This document shows, in pieces, positions 36,001-47,639 of a DNA stretch of 64,000 bases. The stretch spans positions 248,001 to 312,000 of the forward strand of contig JAJNNY010000032.1 of assembly GCA_022453515.1 (NCBI GenBank), read 5' to 3'. How positions within the stretch are numbered: position 1 is the first letter of the stretch; every line of letters starts with the position of its first letter. The stretch is from Astrocystis sublimbata (lineage: Eukaryota > Ascomycota > Sordariomycetes > Xylariales > Xylariaceae). The notes under the pieces were generated by a model, which saw only the letters and a program-made list of their open reading frames with translations, made no database searches and had not been told where the DNA came from. A program made the translations under genes and the position numbers.

Positions 36001-38938
36001 AGGTCGATGCAATCATGGGCACAAATCAACGCGACCAATTTGTCCGAACCTGGGGTGAATCGGGGGGTATAATGATCATCGGATACAACCTTTTCAAATC
36101 TTTCTTCGAGGATAACGCTATGCGCGAGATTTTTCTCGAGCGACCTAACATCGTGATCGCCGACGAGGCTCATATGATGAAAAACCCCAGAGCCCAGACT
36201 CACATGGCGGCTGCCAACTTCAGAACGACCAGTCGAGTGGCATTGACTGGATCTCCATTAGCAAATAACGTCGAAGAATATTTCTCAATGATCAACTGGG
36301 TTGCTCCCAATTACCTTGGTAGTCCTACCGAGTTCCGTGGCCAGTACGCACTTCCTATCAAGCATGGTCTTGACGCGGAGAGCACGCCCTACGATCGGCG
36401 AAAGGCCTTGAAGTTGCTACGTGTCCTCAAGTCAGAGGTTTCGCCGAAGGTAAGCCGGATCACCATTTCTGTGCTGAAGCAAGACATCCCGAAGAAGAAG
36501 GAATTCGTCATCACGGTTCCTCTCACAGCCATCCAGCGACAGTCCTACGAGATGTTCATAAATTATCACCTCACTAGTGATCCCAATGCCAGCAAAGTAC
36601 CACACTTCGCAATTCACGACCTCGGGTTGATTTGTGCTTCTCCCTCGATCTTTCTTGAAAAGCTCAAGGAAATCAAGAAGGGCACCAGAAACAAGACCGC
36701 AACAGTGACGCTGCCCGAGCAACTTATCAGCGATGAGATGATCCTTCTTCGCAATGCAGAACGTGGAGTCAAGGACGACTTTACGCTGTCTTGGAAAATT
36801 CCCATGGTGCTGGAGATTTTGAATCAGTGCAAGAAGTTAGGTGAATATGTCTTGCTATTTAGCCATTCCAAGCTCGTACTAGATTACCTTGAAGGGGTCT
36901 TGCGGATGAAACGACACTCGTTCGTGCGCTTGGATGGCGATACACACATGGCAGACCGCCAAGATCTCGTCAAACGGTTCAACAAGGGCCATATTGATAT
37001 ATTCTTGATTTCTACTAAAGCTGGGGCACTAGGGCTGAACATCACCGGGGCCAACAGGGTCATCATCTTTGATGCTTCGTTCAATCCTCAGAACGAGCAG
37101 CAGGCTGTTGGCCGTGCCTATCGAATTGGGCAGATGAAACCTGTCACTGTCTATCGTTTCGTTTGCGGAGGGACGTATGAAGAGAAGATATTGAATCAGG
37201 CTATCTGGAAAATGCAGCTGGCCTCTCGAGTTGTAGACAAAAAAAACCCTTTGCGCCCGGCACCGAAAGGCACTGGGACTTGGGACATGCCAAGCGAGCC
37301 TCAGCAATTGGACGTGCTCCCATTCCGAGGTCAGGACAATGTACTGGATCAGCTTCTACAAGATGAGCAGATTAAACAAGGCATCAGAGGGATTTCGATG
37401 ATGGATATATTCGAGGAGGAGGCTGTTGAAGATGCTGAGTTGTCACCAGAAGATATCAGGGAGTGCAACAACATGATCCAGGCAAATGAATTGCGCAGAT
37501 TGGGACAGCCTGTGCCCCTACATTTGCAAGCGCCGTCGGCCCCAAGCTATGGATATTACCCGAATGGCCATGGTTGCATGCTCAATGGCCAATATCCTGT
37601 TGTTGGACCAGATGATGGAGGCTCGCTACAAGCCGGTCTGATAGACCTAACATCCTTTCCCCAAATTGACGGAATCCAGATAAACGACTCTTCAGCTGCC
37701 TCATCTGTGCGTCCTCGACCCCAGTTTCCGAGCCAGCAATCCATTCATGGCCTACATCCCCTGCCAGTCTTGGGTCCCACGACGCTACCAGGGACGGAGA
37801 TTCATACTCGACCCGTGGACGGCGCTTCAGCCGCCTCTACTACTCAACCAGGTGAGGCCTGTCCACACGACCCGCGTTCCTCGTCTACCTTAGTTCCCAC
37901 CATGAATCCAGGAACGGAAGTTGATACTCAGCCTACAGACGGTGCCTCAGACGTCTATATTACTCACTCGAGCAGCCGTGCTTCGTCTATGCGCCCCCAA
38001 TCCCATACATCAAGCAAGCCATTTACTCGTAGCCCGCGTCCTGCAACGGCTTTGGCTCCCATGACGATGCGAGGAGCGGAAGTGTATACTCGACCCATGG
38101 CCGATCGCTTCAACGGGCATACTGTTATCTCCAATCCTAAATGGGGCTCTTTGGCAGACATCCAACATGACCTTAATCGGGCATTTGCTGTAGCGACCAA
38201 GTTTCCGGCCCCGAGGATAAGGAAACAAATTGCATTAGAAGTTTCGAATATGCTATGGAATCGCGTACAGTATATGGCCACTGAAGAACTAAACACAATG
38301 CAATGGGCTGTTACGCGTGCAATCGAGTCCGGTCGCTTCGTTGAGGCCATCTGCATGGGTTTGATCACTGGGGAGCAACTAAGTCAAATGTCTCCAGAAA
38401 ACATCGATCAGCAGCTTAAAACTTGGAAGGAGATACAGCCATCAGAATGGGAAACGAAAAGAAATTCTTGGGGTGCACCAAAACGACCAGAGGATCCAGA
38501 AGTACAACTCCCCACACAAGAGCATCAGCTTTGAAGGCCCGGACTAATAACCAATCTCTACAGCATCTGCAGACCGCAATACGGCGGATATCCAAGGCAC
38601 CCCAGCATGGCGAAACTGATCAATATGTCGACCTGTCTAAATCTTTTCGAGTCGACGACCGAGAGGCACTGCAGGCTGTGTTTGAGCGTAGGAGGCTCAA
38701 AACGCGAGAAAATGACCAGGATGCTATGCAAGCTGTTCAGGAGCGGAGGAAAGCTAAGGACTCACCATCGCAGCCGTCAGATCCTAAAAAGGGGCATCTT
38801 CCCCAATGGGCCAAGAATGTTGTGAAACAAGCACACATTACAGCACCGTCGTCCGCACCGTCGTCCTCCTTGCCACCGCGAATATCCACGCCTCATTCTT
38901 TCTCGCCGCGTCCACAACGTAAGTCGCCATCGACGTGA
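33096..38938 (+). CDS. Large SNF2-family ATPase, ATRX/ARIP4-like
   Basis: Two exons, 33096-38501 and 38564-38938, joined by a 62-nt phase-0 intron (GTACAA donor, GACTAAT branch, CTACAG acceptor); product about 1926 residues. Without splicing it would stop at 38534. Residues 1-90 resemble a SAM-like fold (WGWSVDRVVQEL, LIRANEVDGEVLL). A long charged region includes EDD/ESD-rich parts and a Lys/Gly repeat near 778-795. The helicase core spans about 870-1400: motif I AHTMGLGKTMQ, motif II DEAH (about 1022), TGSPLANN, LDGDTHMADRQ, and motif VI QAVGRAYRIGQ. The tail is Ser/Pro/Thr-rich with helices (RKQIALEVSNMLWNR). Rad54/ATRX-branch ATPases move on DNA and alter nucleosomes or Rad51 filaments; the precise role here is unknown. 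A strong GTAAGT at 38919 could extend the tail further. Confidence 0.88.
35425..35478 (+). repeat. 9-bp in-frame tandem repeat (GKK-coding) in the SNF2 gene
   Basis: A GGGAAGAAG unit repeats about five times and then grades into AAG codons, coding a Gly-Lys-Lys array ending KKKKRKR. The perfect nucleotide identity of the units points to recent slippage expansion. The Lys-rich product could act as a nuclear localisation or DNA-contact segment just before the helicase core. Confidence 0.85.
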
Positions 38939-40141
38939 CGGCCTCAGCCAATACTTGACTGAGTTCTGCAAAATCTGCTCGTTTTCTTCAAGTCCCTGTA
39001 TCTACACTCGCGTGTCTTGCTTTCAGGCGTTGCATGCTTAAGCACATTGCCGGCAGAACGCAGTTCTCTTTATTTGCATTGCATCTCGAGATACCCCGCG
39101 CGCTCCTACGGGTTGGAGCTCTGGTTTCCTTTCTATTTCTTATCTTGAGGACGCTCTCGCTCTCTGGTTGGTGGGATGTGGCGGGCAATGGATTTAAGGC
39201 CACAGTGGTGTGGCTTTTACTGTAAGCTACGTGGGTCTGGCTTGCAGGTACGAATGGATGCTAGAGATATCGGAATCTGGGCTAGATGTGTGCTGGCTAG
39301 GATATTCGAGATCTAACAAGTCAGTTGGCGAGTCCATACTCGTTCGTGAATAAGTGAGCTATTAGCTACGTTATCGAGCCTTGACTGGGTGTCTTCTACT
39401 CTTCTTTTGCATTGTGAACATGCCATGTGATGATGTTGAATATCCAGTAAGTTTGAAAGACAAGTTGGCTACCTTATCCTATCTGCCAATCGACTGAGTA
39501 CAATCGATACCGGCAGTGTAAATACAAGTGTAGAGGCTTTTTCATGATCTGCTTCAGACGACGTCGAAAGACTACGAGACTCTAAATGGGCATGGGGAAT
39601 CAGATCACCGGGTGCAGATTTGCCTCGATTAAATATGTCGATGTCGATGGTGCCCAATTCCTGATCACATGTGAAGCAATCACCGATCTAGCAGGGTCCC
39701 AGATGAACACAAATTTTATCAATGTATCAACGCGTATAATTTTTGACAACTAAATAAATCTCTTCTCTAATAGACAACAGAAGACAAAGACAAGACAAGA
39801 CGGCTTGCTCCAGCCAGCCGTGACAGTTTCAAAGTTAACTCCCATCGCCGCTGTCCACCCAACGCCGTATTCTTACACAGCGCGCCAAATCAAATTCGGT
39901 GGTTATTTTGTTTTGTTGCGTCTCTCTCTCTCAAGATGAAATTTATCCTTTCTAATCGAATCGTTTTTTTGATCCTCTCGGTCGGTTCCCATTTTTCTAA
40001 TCTGGATGTAGAGAAAAAGAGAGAGGGCTTGTCGAATGCCATATGTACCTAGGTAGGTAGGTTAGGTAAAGCATGCAGTCCTTTCTTCTCCCTTCCCTAT
40101 CCCCATCCCCATCTCAACTTATATAGGCACCTACTAAGTAT
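38939..40141. other. Convergent intergenic region
   Basis: 3' ends of the SNF2 and Arp8 genes. A possible extra intron of the SNF2 gene (38919 to 38992 or 39026) lies at its start. A pyrimidine/CTCTCT run is seen near 39,921-39,932, and an exact TACCTAGGTA followed by GGTAGG units at 40046-40060. No other gene seen. Confidence 0.55.
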
Positions 40142-42591
40142 CTACCAAGCCCAAAGCACCTTATGATGCAACACCCTCGCGCCCAAGCGCTCGAACTCAA
40201 ACGGCGTGATCCAGCTATCGTTAGCCGGCAGCTTGGAGAAGACCGACGCGCCCTTCCAGACGACAACCTGCTCGTCCATGTCTCTCGCGCTCCTCGAGAC
40301 GAGGATGCGGTCGTGCAGGTCCGGCCGTCGAGCGCGCAGCCTCTCTTCAAGTGTCTGCGTGAACAAAGGCGTCTTGGACCCGCCGCCGACCACCATGATG
40401 CTGCCGAGGAAGTCGCGCAGCCGCTTGTCGTCGCCCCGCGCCGCGTTCTGGATGCTGGTCAGGATGGCGATGTCGAGCGGCGCGACGGGCAGCACGGCGT
40501 CGCGCTCGGCGGCGAGGGCGCGCGCCGTGCGGGCCGCGGCGTCGACGAACATGCCGGCGGGCGGCGCGGGCGAGGCGCCGTTGCGGATGGCGCCGTTAGG
40601 GCCGTTCGGCGCAGGGCTGCCGCTGCTGGTGACGCCGCCGCCGCCGAATTGGAAGGCGGGCGGTACGGGGGTGGAGGCGCCGCCACCGTCGGGCGCGGGA
40701 GAGGCGGCTTTGGACCCCCCTGGCGTGGAGACGGCGAGGTCGGCGCCGCTGCGCGAGAGGAAGTTGAAGGGCTGCGCCTTCTCCTTCATGGGGGTGGCGA
40801 GGTTGGGGTCGGACGGGTTGCTGCCAGCCGGGAAGCCGTTGGCGTTGGAGACGATGGAGGGCTTGATGAGGGCCAAGACGGCCAGCTGGGCGGCTGAGGC
40901 GGGGTCGTCGGGGACGTCGGCGTCGTAGGCGTTGTAGGAGCGGTCGATCAGTTTCCGGCGGCTGCGCAGCTTGGTGGTGTTGTCGAAGATGGACGGGTCG
41001 TAGAAGCCCATGGGGGCCAAGATGACCTCGTCGTACGTCTTGAACTGGTATTTGTAGGTGGGTTGGTTCGGGGCGCGCAGATGAAACTGGTAGAGTTGGA
41101 CTGATATGTCGGCTTGCGACATGGTGCAGTGTTTGATCTTCAGCTCCTCCGCCAGGAGGAAGTCGTACCGCCTCCTGAGGTTGATCTCCTGGTACGGGAA
41201 GTTGTCGTAGAGCATCATCTTGAGAAAGGTGTCGGTGACGTCGTAGCCGCCGTATTTCAGATTCACACGCGAGTCTTCTATACATAGACCGTCCTCAACG
41301 CACGCGATCGAGGTCTTCTGGGCCCCTACGTCGACCACGCAGGCTTGGGTGTACCCGGCGCCAAATGTGGCCGCCATGCTCTCCTGGATAAAACATATCC
41401 GGCTGAACTCAAACCATGTCATGCATGATTTCAGGACTTGCTCGACGTACTTCTTGTCGTACAGATCCGGGATCACGAAGACGCAGCTGTAGTTCTTCCA
41501 GGTAGAGGTCCTGGTCAGACCCAGTTCCTGGCGTATGGCCTTGTCTAACAGGGTCTCCAGGTCGTCGAAGAGGTGTTCGGCAGCCGCGTAGTCGTCCTCG
41601 TTCAGCACGCCGTGTTGGATGGGCCACCACAGCTTGAATTTGGGGTCCGAGTCGTCAGGCACGCGCTGGGCCGCGTTGCCAACGAAGCACGAGGCGACCG
41701 AGTCGGGGTCCTCGAGGCTGTTCACATCGGTCCAATTAATCTCCTGGGGATCGTTATGCTGAGGGATCTTCTCGGGCTCGGTGCGGCGGTTGTAGTTGAC
41801 GACTAGCTCCTTGGAGTTGGGCAGGACCTTCCTCTTGTTGGAGCGCATCTCGATCTTGAGATCGTTGCACTGCTTCTGGTACTTCTTGGACCAGTCCTCG
41901 CCGTACTGCAGGTCGGGGGTCTTAGCCTCGAACTGGCGGCGGGGCAGGGCCTCGTACATCTCGGATTCGGTCTGGGGGAACTTGGTGGCGACGGTCATAG
42001 GGATGGCGCGGGGCAGGGCGTCGCTGGCGAAGCCGATGCGCAGGTTCTGGCTGCCGGGGTGTATGACGATGACCTTGGAGGGGTCGGTGCCATCGTTGGC
42101 CGACGCGACAGCCTCCTCGGGCTGGACGTTGGCGACGGGCAGCGGTACCTCGGCGGTGCCGTTCTGGGCGAGGGCGCGGTCGCGGTCCTTAGCTGACTGT
42201 ACGAGCCGGTCGCGGGCGGCGTCGGTCTGTAATCGGAGAGCGAGCACCTGGTCGTCGCGCTTCATGTAATCACTGCAGAGGCGGGCGGTTCGTCAGCACT
42301 GAGGCCAGAGGTTGAGGCTGAGGTTGAGGCCATGGCGGTCGCGATCGCGGGGGGAGATGAGTAGCGGAGATGGAGTGGACAACAAGAGAAGACGAGAGGT
42401 GGCGTACGTGTAGTAGTTCTTCTGGTTTATGGGCGTGACATCGGGCCAGGTGGTCTGCTTCATGCCATTGTCGGTCCTCTCGAGTCCTAGACATCATGCC
42501 TTGGTCAGACGAGCGTATTAACGAGATGTAGCAGATGGATGGGCGCCTTACCTTCGCGCAGAAGGACGCGCTCGCTGACCTTGCCGACCAT
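40142..42591 (-). CDS. arp8: Actin-related protein Arp8, INO80 complex subunit
   Basis: Three exons, 42591-42552, 42486-42408 and 42272-40142, phases matching, 749 residues. The start MVGKVSERVLLREG and the second exon (WPDVTPINQKNYYT-DYMKRDDQ) match Arp8 N-termini, so starting at the internal Met of exon 3 would be wrong. The actin fold is recognisable: VIVIHPGSQNLRIG, WPIQHGVLNEDDY, IPDLYDKKYVEQV, FIQESMAATFGAG, ACVVDVGAQKTSIACVEDG, and MVVGGGSKTPLFTQTLEERL near the end. A Pro/Ala/Gly-rich insert (about residues 545-615) sits in the C-terminal half. Arp8 binds nucleosomes with Arp4 and actin in the INO80 remodeller, acting in transcription and DNA repair in the nucleus. Third codon positions are very GC-rich, unlike the neighbouring SNF2 gene. 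Confidence 0.94.
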
Positions 42592-44126
42592 GGTGAGAGG
42601 TGGCTACGATAGCGCCGCGATGATTTTAAGGATGAAGCTCGCGACGGTGAGGTTGGTGTTGGTGATGAAAGAATGGTTGTGGTCGTGGTGGTGGTCGTTG
42701 TCGCGTTCCGTCGTTGTGTAGCATTACAATACAATTAAGTGAGAGTAGAACAGATAAAGAAAGAGGGCTGGCTGGCTGGGAGCTGCGATGTGGTCCGGCC
42801 GAGGGTTCGGGTCTACAGCATCTCTGAGCACCCGCCGCAACGCCGCCTGATACCGATTAGATCTCCAGCTTGGAACTTGAAGGTTTCCAATGCTTCCAGT
42901 GACCCTCTTTTGCAGTCCTTGTTTTTTTTTCTCTATGCCCAATATGAGATGCAAAATCCCATCCAAGTCCAATTTTATTTTAACGCGAATCCAGATTCAC
43001 CGCCATTGAACATTGAGCATCCGACCTTTCTTGTTGACTGCGTTGTTGGTTGAGCCCTCAATATTGACATGGTCAATTGGACCAGCTGTAGCGTAAGGGA
43101 GGCAGGCGAGGCATCGCGTTGGTGGCCTGGTTGGCGCTAAGACCCTTCCGGCTTCGAGTGTGGGGAGTTCGTCGAGGTTCCCACTTGAGGTTGCGCATTC
43201 ACTCACCTGGATTGACATGTGCAAAGCAGAACCCGATTTCCATTCTTCTATTACAACAGCTTGGAGATCAGATTCTTGAGGCATGCTTAATTTAACCTAC
43301 CCGGGATGTAATTATTTAGGTACTGAGTAACTGAGGTTATTTGTTTATTGGCATCCCTAATGTGCCACTATGAAGCGCTTATACACATAAAAAGCTTATA
43401 ACAATCATGGAATCCAGGGAAAACTAAATTTGGACGGCAACCTTCTTACACCCAAAAAAAGGATACATTATCTAATAAGTTTTATTAACTGCTCATCGCG
43501 AATATTTTAAGCAACAATAAAACCTAAGGATACTCTGCACCCTTTGGTAGGTAGGTAGAGATAGAATAGTCCAGTATTTCACTCCAGGGTAGTTTTATTG
43601 CAGTTAGTTTCTTAGCGGGACAGCATCGATAACCAGTCAGAATGCCACAATGTCAATTAGCAGGCAAATAATTAAAGGCCAGAGAACGTGATTATTTCTC
43701 TGTTAGCTACCATTTTTCTCTGCCTCGTACATACATGTAGCTAGATACGTGGCGTTTTCCGATGCAGCTGTTCAGAAGCCTGTTTGTATGTTTCTCTTGA
43801 CTTGGGACTTATAAGAGGTCGTCCCGCCTTCCCCGATGACGTAGTATCACTTGCCATCACACAGCTGTCCATTTGTGCTTTGAATGCGACTGGACGTCAT
43901 CCCAACCTCTGTCCTTCTTACCTCCCGATGGTATTTGCTCACTGGATAGCCACATATCTTCGTCCGCCTTGAGCTATCAGGTTGGCCATCTTCTCCTCAA
44001 CCCGACGATTCGTCTGATCCCTACCTAGCCTTCCAGCTCATTGTTGATCGGCACACCCGTGCATCTGATTTGTTACCCGGTAAGCCAGTCGCACGTCTCG
44101 TCGCGAGGCCACCATATTGCGGCAAC
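42592..44126. other. Divergent intergenic region (Arp8 / hypothetical)
   Basis: Contains a GGTGGT/GTCGTGG-type block just upstream of Arp8 (about 42,640-42,720). AT-rich DNA at 43,280-43,760 contains GGTAGGTAGGTAG near 43,547. A C-rich leader precedes the hypothetical gene (43,880-44,060). No additional gene supported. Confidence 0.5.
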
Positions 44127-44858
44127 ATGGCACCCATTCCCGTCTATGCCAACAGTCCCATCACGGCAGCAAAGGCCGATGGAGTGACGCCCAAGACCGC
44201 GTCGCCAGAGGACCAGAGTAAAATGAGCCAAGCATCATCGTCAATGCCTACTTCGGCTTACACACCCTCCGCCTATCCTGCTGCTCAGCCTGGCGCTGCA
44301 CCGTCACTCCCAGCACCTACCGGACAGCCTCAAGCCCAGCCTTATGCTCCGGTGCAGCCCACGCCCACGACGGCCATAGCAAGTGAGAGTCCAGCACCAC
44401 CTCAGCCAGCATCTGTTCCTGCCAGCCATCTTCCACCCCCGCCCAAGGCTGGCGAGAAGTATCAACCTCCTACCCAGACTGCAGCTCCTTCTGCCGCCAC
44501 CATTCGCTACCCTGCCCAGATGGCCATACCCGCCCCCACGGCATCCTACCCAGCCCAGCAGCACGGTACCTCTACTGCAACAGCGGCATCCTCGTCGCTT
44601 CAAGGTACTCAAATGCCCCTTGCCGCGGCGGGTGGTATGGGAGAGAATGCACAGGCCTTTTCACATCCAGCTGGCTATCAGCAGAACGCAAATGCTTCTC
44701 AGCTCGACCAGTATCGGAGATCAGCCATGGAACAGCCGGAACCTGACGACGGTGGAGAGGGCATCTGGGGGACTGCCAAAAAGCTAGCTCAACAGACAGG
44801 CGAACGGCTCGCTGCCGCAGAGAGCGAAGTATGGAAGAAGATTAGTAAGGATCAATAG
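44127..44858 (+). CDS. Pro/Ala/Gln-rich hypothetical protein
   Basis: Single open frame, 243 residues from MAPIPVYANSPITAAKADG. An in-frame ATG 19 codons upstream (44070) exists, but the region between looks like leader sequence (it contains a GTAAGC and no conserved feature), so I prefer 44127. Most of the protein is low complexity, rich in Pro, Ala, Gln, Ser and Thr, and probably disordered. The last 35 residues look ordered and helical: GEGIWGTAKKLAQQTGERLAA followed by ESEVWKKISKDQ, a candidate amphipathic helix. I recall similar conserved but uncharacterised proteins in Sordariomycetes; no function can be assigned. No signal peptide or membrane segment is seen. Confidence 0.65.
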   Translation: MAPIPVYANSPITAAKADGVTPKTASPEDQSKMSQASSSMPTSAYTPSAYPAAQPGAAPSLPAPTGQPQAQPYAPVQPTPTTAIASESPAPPQPASVPASHLPPPPKAGEKYQPPTQTAAPSAATIRYPAQMAIPAPTASYPAQQHGTSTATAASSSLQGTQMPLAAAGGMGENAQAFSHPAGYQQNANASQLDQYRRSAMEQPEPDDGGEGIWGTAKKLAQQTGERLAAAESEVWKKISKDQ

Positions 44859-46044
44859 CAGTTGACAGTTTCCAGGATTCGTGGGAGTCCTAGTCGCCGC
44901 CCTCGGCCGCGGCCGCCAGGGCCTAGGAATGTGTTAATCTCGCCAGGGCACTCTCCAACACCCAACACTAAGACAGACCATTGTACAACCGGTAGGCCGG
45001 GAGGTGTGGTAGGACTCAGCTCCATTCTATTTGTGGCAATCTAGGGTATGACGCAGAGGATTTGGCACAATGGAGGGTAAGAGCCCGACCGTCATTGTCG
45101 ACCAAGCCGGCCAGGCATGTGCACTACAACTTCGATGAGTCGAATCATAAATATTAGTGGCGCTTATACCAACAGCACATCGTCGAGTTCCAATACAGTA
45201 TAAACCAGTTCTGATGACGACTTGCCACGTGATCAATTGGGCTCGGCTGTCCGGCGTGTTTTCCATAAGAGGAAGAGATCAAAAAAAGTTTCCGGCTCAT
45301 TGCCTAACCTCGATATCAATTTAACGCGTGCACCACATGGTGGGACGGGCCGTGAGTGCTCAAGTGAGCATATTCTATCATAAGTAGTATCTAAACCTAC
45401 CGAATTTGATCTATCATCATTGTTCCGAGATCGCCATAGCAGGTTCACTATATGATTGGGTCGTGGGCCCGAGCATACGGATGCGGGTAAACGCAGAGAG
45501 CATTGAGTAATTTCCCAAAAAGGTCCGACATGTCATGCGAGGAACGGGCTGTACCCCGGCAGCCTTGTTTGAGATCAAGGGTTCGGCGGATCCACAGAAC
45601 AATCGTCGAAGTTGTCGAAGTTTTTCCCCTTCACTCACAGCTCGGGTGTATTACTGTGGTAAGCTCTCGCGCCGCCATCTTGGTGTGTGTCAGGCTCGTA
45701 GCGATATTGACCCTGCTCTGCGCCTCACCATAAGGATCGTTTGAGGGCCGATCACCTCTTTCGAGCCTGGATGCTTGGTCCCCTTCGAGTCGCAGCATCT
45801 TCGTAAGAGACTCTGGTTGCCCATCGTCGTCGGGTATGTGCACCTTATATTCAAGACGGCGAGGACGCGGCTTGGTCGCCGAATAGGAAGCAATCGCGTG
45901 TTCAGGAACGGGGCGCCGTCGGGTCGCCAATATACATTACGCGGCCCCAGAAGCTTAATATCTGGGTTTATGGGTTCTCAGATATGTCTAGACGCCGCCA
46001 TGCAGGTACCGTGATCTCGGAGGCCGCCCAGCTGATCTATTGGC

Positions 46045-46090
46045 GATCTGTGCTATCTGTGTTATCCGTGCTATCTGTGCTATCTGTTGC
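46045..46090. repeat. Imperfect 9-bp tandem repeat (ctatctgtg)
   Basis: About five imperfect copies of CTATCTGTG (variants GATCTGTG, TTATCCGTG, CTATCTGTT) lie head to tail. It ends ten bases before the 12-bp hairpin. Probably a short minisatellite. Confidence 0.7.
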
Positions 46091-46100
46091 TCTGTTGTTC

Positions 46101-46129
46101 TGGTCTCAACCTAAAGTAGGTTGAGACCA
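46101..46129. repeat. Perfect 12-bp hairpin with 5-nt loop
   Basis: TGGTCTCAACCT, loop AAAGT, then AGGTTGAGACCA. The stem is perfect. There is no adjacent gene end, so it is not an obvious transcription signal; it may be a palindromic remnant. Confidence 0.75.
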
Positions 46130-47639
46130 TGGCAGTGCAACTCGGCCAAACATGATTCCAGTTATCTAAGTGTCTGCTCGACATCATGATGCAAGGAGAC
46201 CGTTGTCAAGCAGTAATTCGTCAGTCGCCGATGCAAGCTAACCACCTGCTGTAGGTGAGCTGGCACACAGGTCAGACCAGATCACAGTTGCTTAACTCGA
46301 CGAAGTTAGACAGCAGACTAGTCTAATCGCTCTGCAATGCCTAGTTTCTGGACATTCCATGGTGTTCTAGCGGCTCGCTGCACAGACAGCCAGCATGCCA
46401 GGCTTCGGATGGCTGCACTAACTACTGTATGTATGTCGTACAGTATTAGGACTCTCCATTGCTGGCGCCCGCTTACCGTACTACAACTGCCGATTAAACG
46501 GATCCAGTAGGCCTGTACAGTAGCGAGTGAATCTAGTGATAGTGATCTAGTGATAGTGAGTCTATCCCGGCCGAACATCTGGATTCTACGTATTCCTACA
46601 GCAAACTACCTGAACTGGGGTATAAGTCCGAAGGGGCCCTTCAGATTTAAATAGAAACAAGCACCCACCACTGGCAGCCAGGATGACATTGCCTATCCGG
46701 GACACCACCATAGAGTCTCGAGCGAATCACGAGCTCAGACGTCGATGGTGCCTGTTACAGACTTCAACTGGCAAAAGTTACTCATATCAACCTGGCATGG
46801 CCTCGCCAGGCACGGCTGAAATGCAAGAAACATGTCATCGCTCCCCACCCGGGTGCGAACTAGTTGCGCATCATGGTGTTCTAGGGCGTTACCTACGCGC
46901 TGTTTCGAACGAACTATGGTACTTTATCGTACCACATATATTCAAGCGAAAGGGACCGTTGCAGTGCTAGAGCCTCTAGCCCGCCGGCCTCACATACATA
47001 CATGCCCATTCCATGGCTGTAGACTTTAGACACTGACGACGAAGCAAGACACTCCACAGGTTTGTTACAAGACCCATTCCACCGTGACCCGTAACCCGTA
47101 ACCGCGGAGTTGCGGTTGACAGGTGGTAAAACAGTAACAGGATGAGTTGCAAACTTATTGTGGACCAAATCATATCCTGGCATCCAAACACTTACTTACT
47201 TGGGTATATGAATCTCAAAAAGCGCAGCAGAGTCGACGTGCATGCGATGCGGCCTTTATCTGGGGAGTGCAGATATACAAATGGACGAGTCTAGGTTAGG
47301 AAGTTAACTGAGTGATGAGCGCCAAGCGTGTCTGCTAAAGTGCTGAACCAACAGCTGGACCGGCTCGGCAGGTACCTAAGTAGGTACGTATCCCACTCCA
47401 CAGACGGGCAGACGACCCAGACTGCAGACGAGAGGGGAGCTAGCAAGATCTTGCGGGGCCAATCAAGCGATGAAGATGGGCCAGCCGAGAGACGCCAGCA
47501 GGGATTAGGTCTGTAACAGACTCTGAGACAAGCTGCTGCAAGGGGCGCGCCACACCAACGCGTGGGTGCCCAATCGCAAGCCAGGACCGCCCAGCGCGGT
47601 CCCCACCACCCTAATATCCAGGTTCACAACGTCAAACGT

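Larger units (their letters stand above)
44859..47639. other. Gene-poor interval upstream of the Rua1-type regulator
   Basis: About 2.8 kb without a convincing gene after a short 3' UTR. It contains the GTGCTATCT repeat at 46045-46090, the 12-bp hairpin at 46101-46129, and a doubled TCTAGTGATAGTGA unit near 46,533-46,560. Open frames are short and overlapping. Confidence 0.5.

Noticed and set aside
40163..40928. Long plus-strand frames (over 240 codons) opposite Arp8
   Set aside because: Shadow frames caused by the GC-rich third positions of the Arp8 gene; the Arp8 reading is conserved and spliced correctly.
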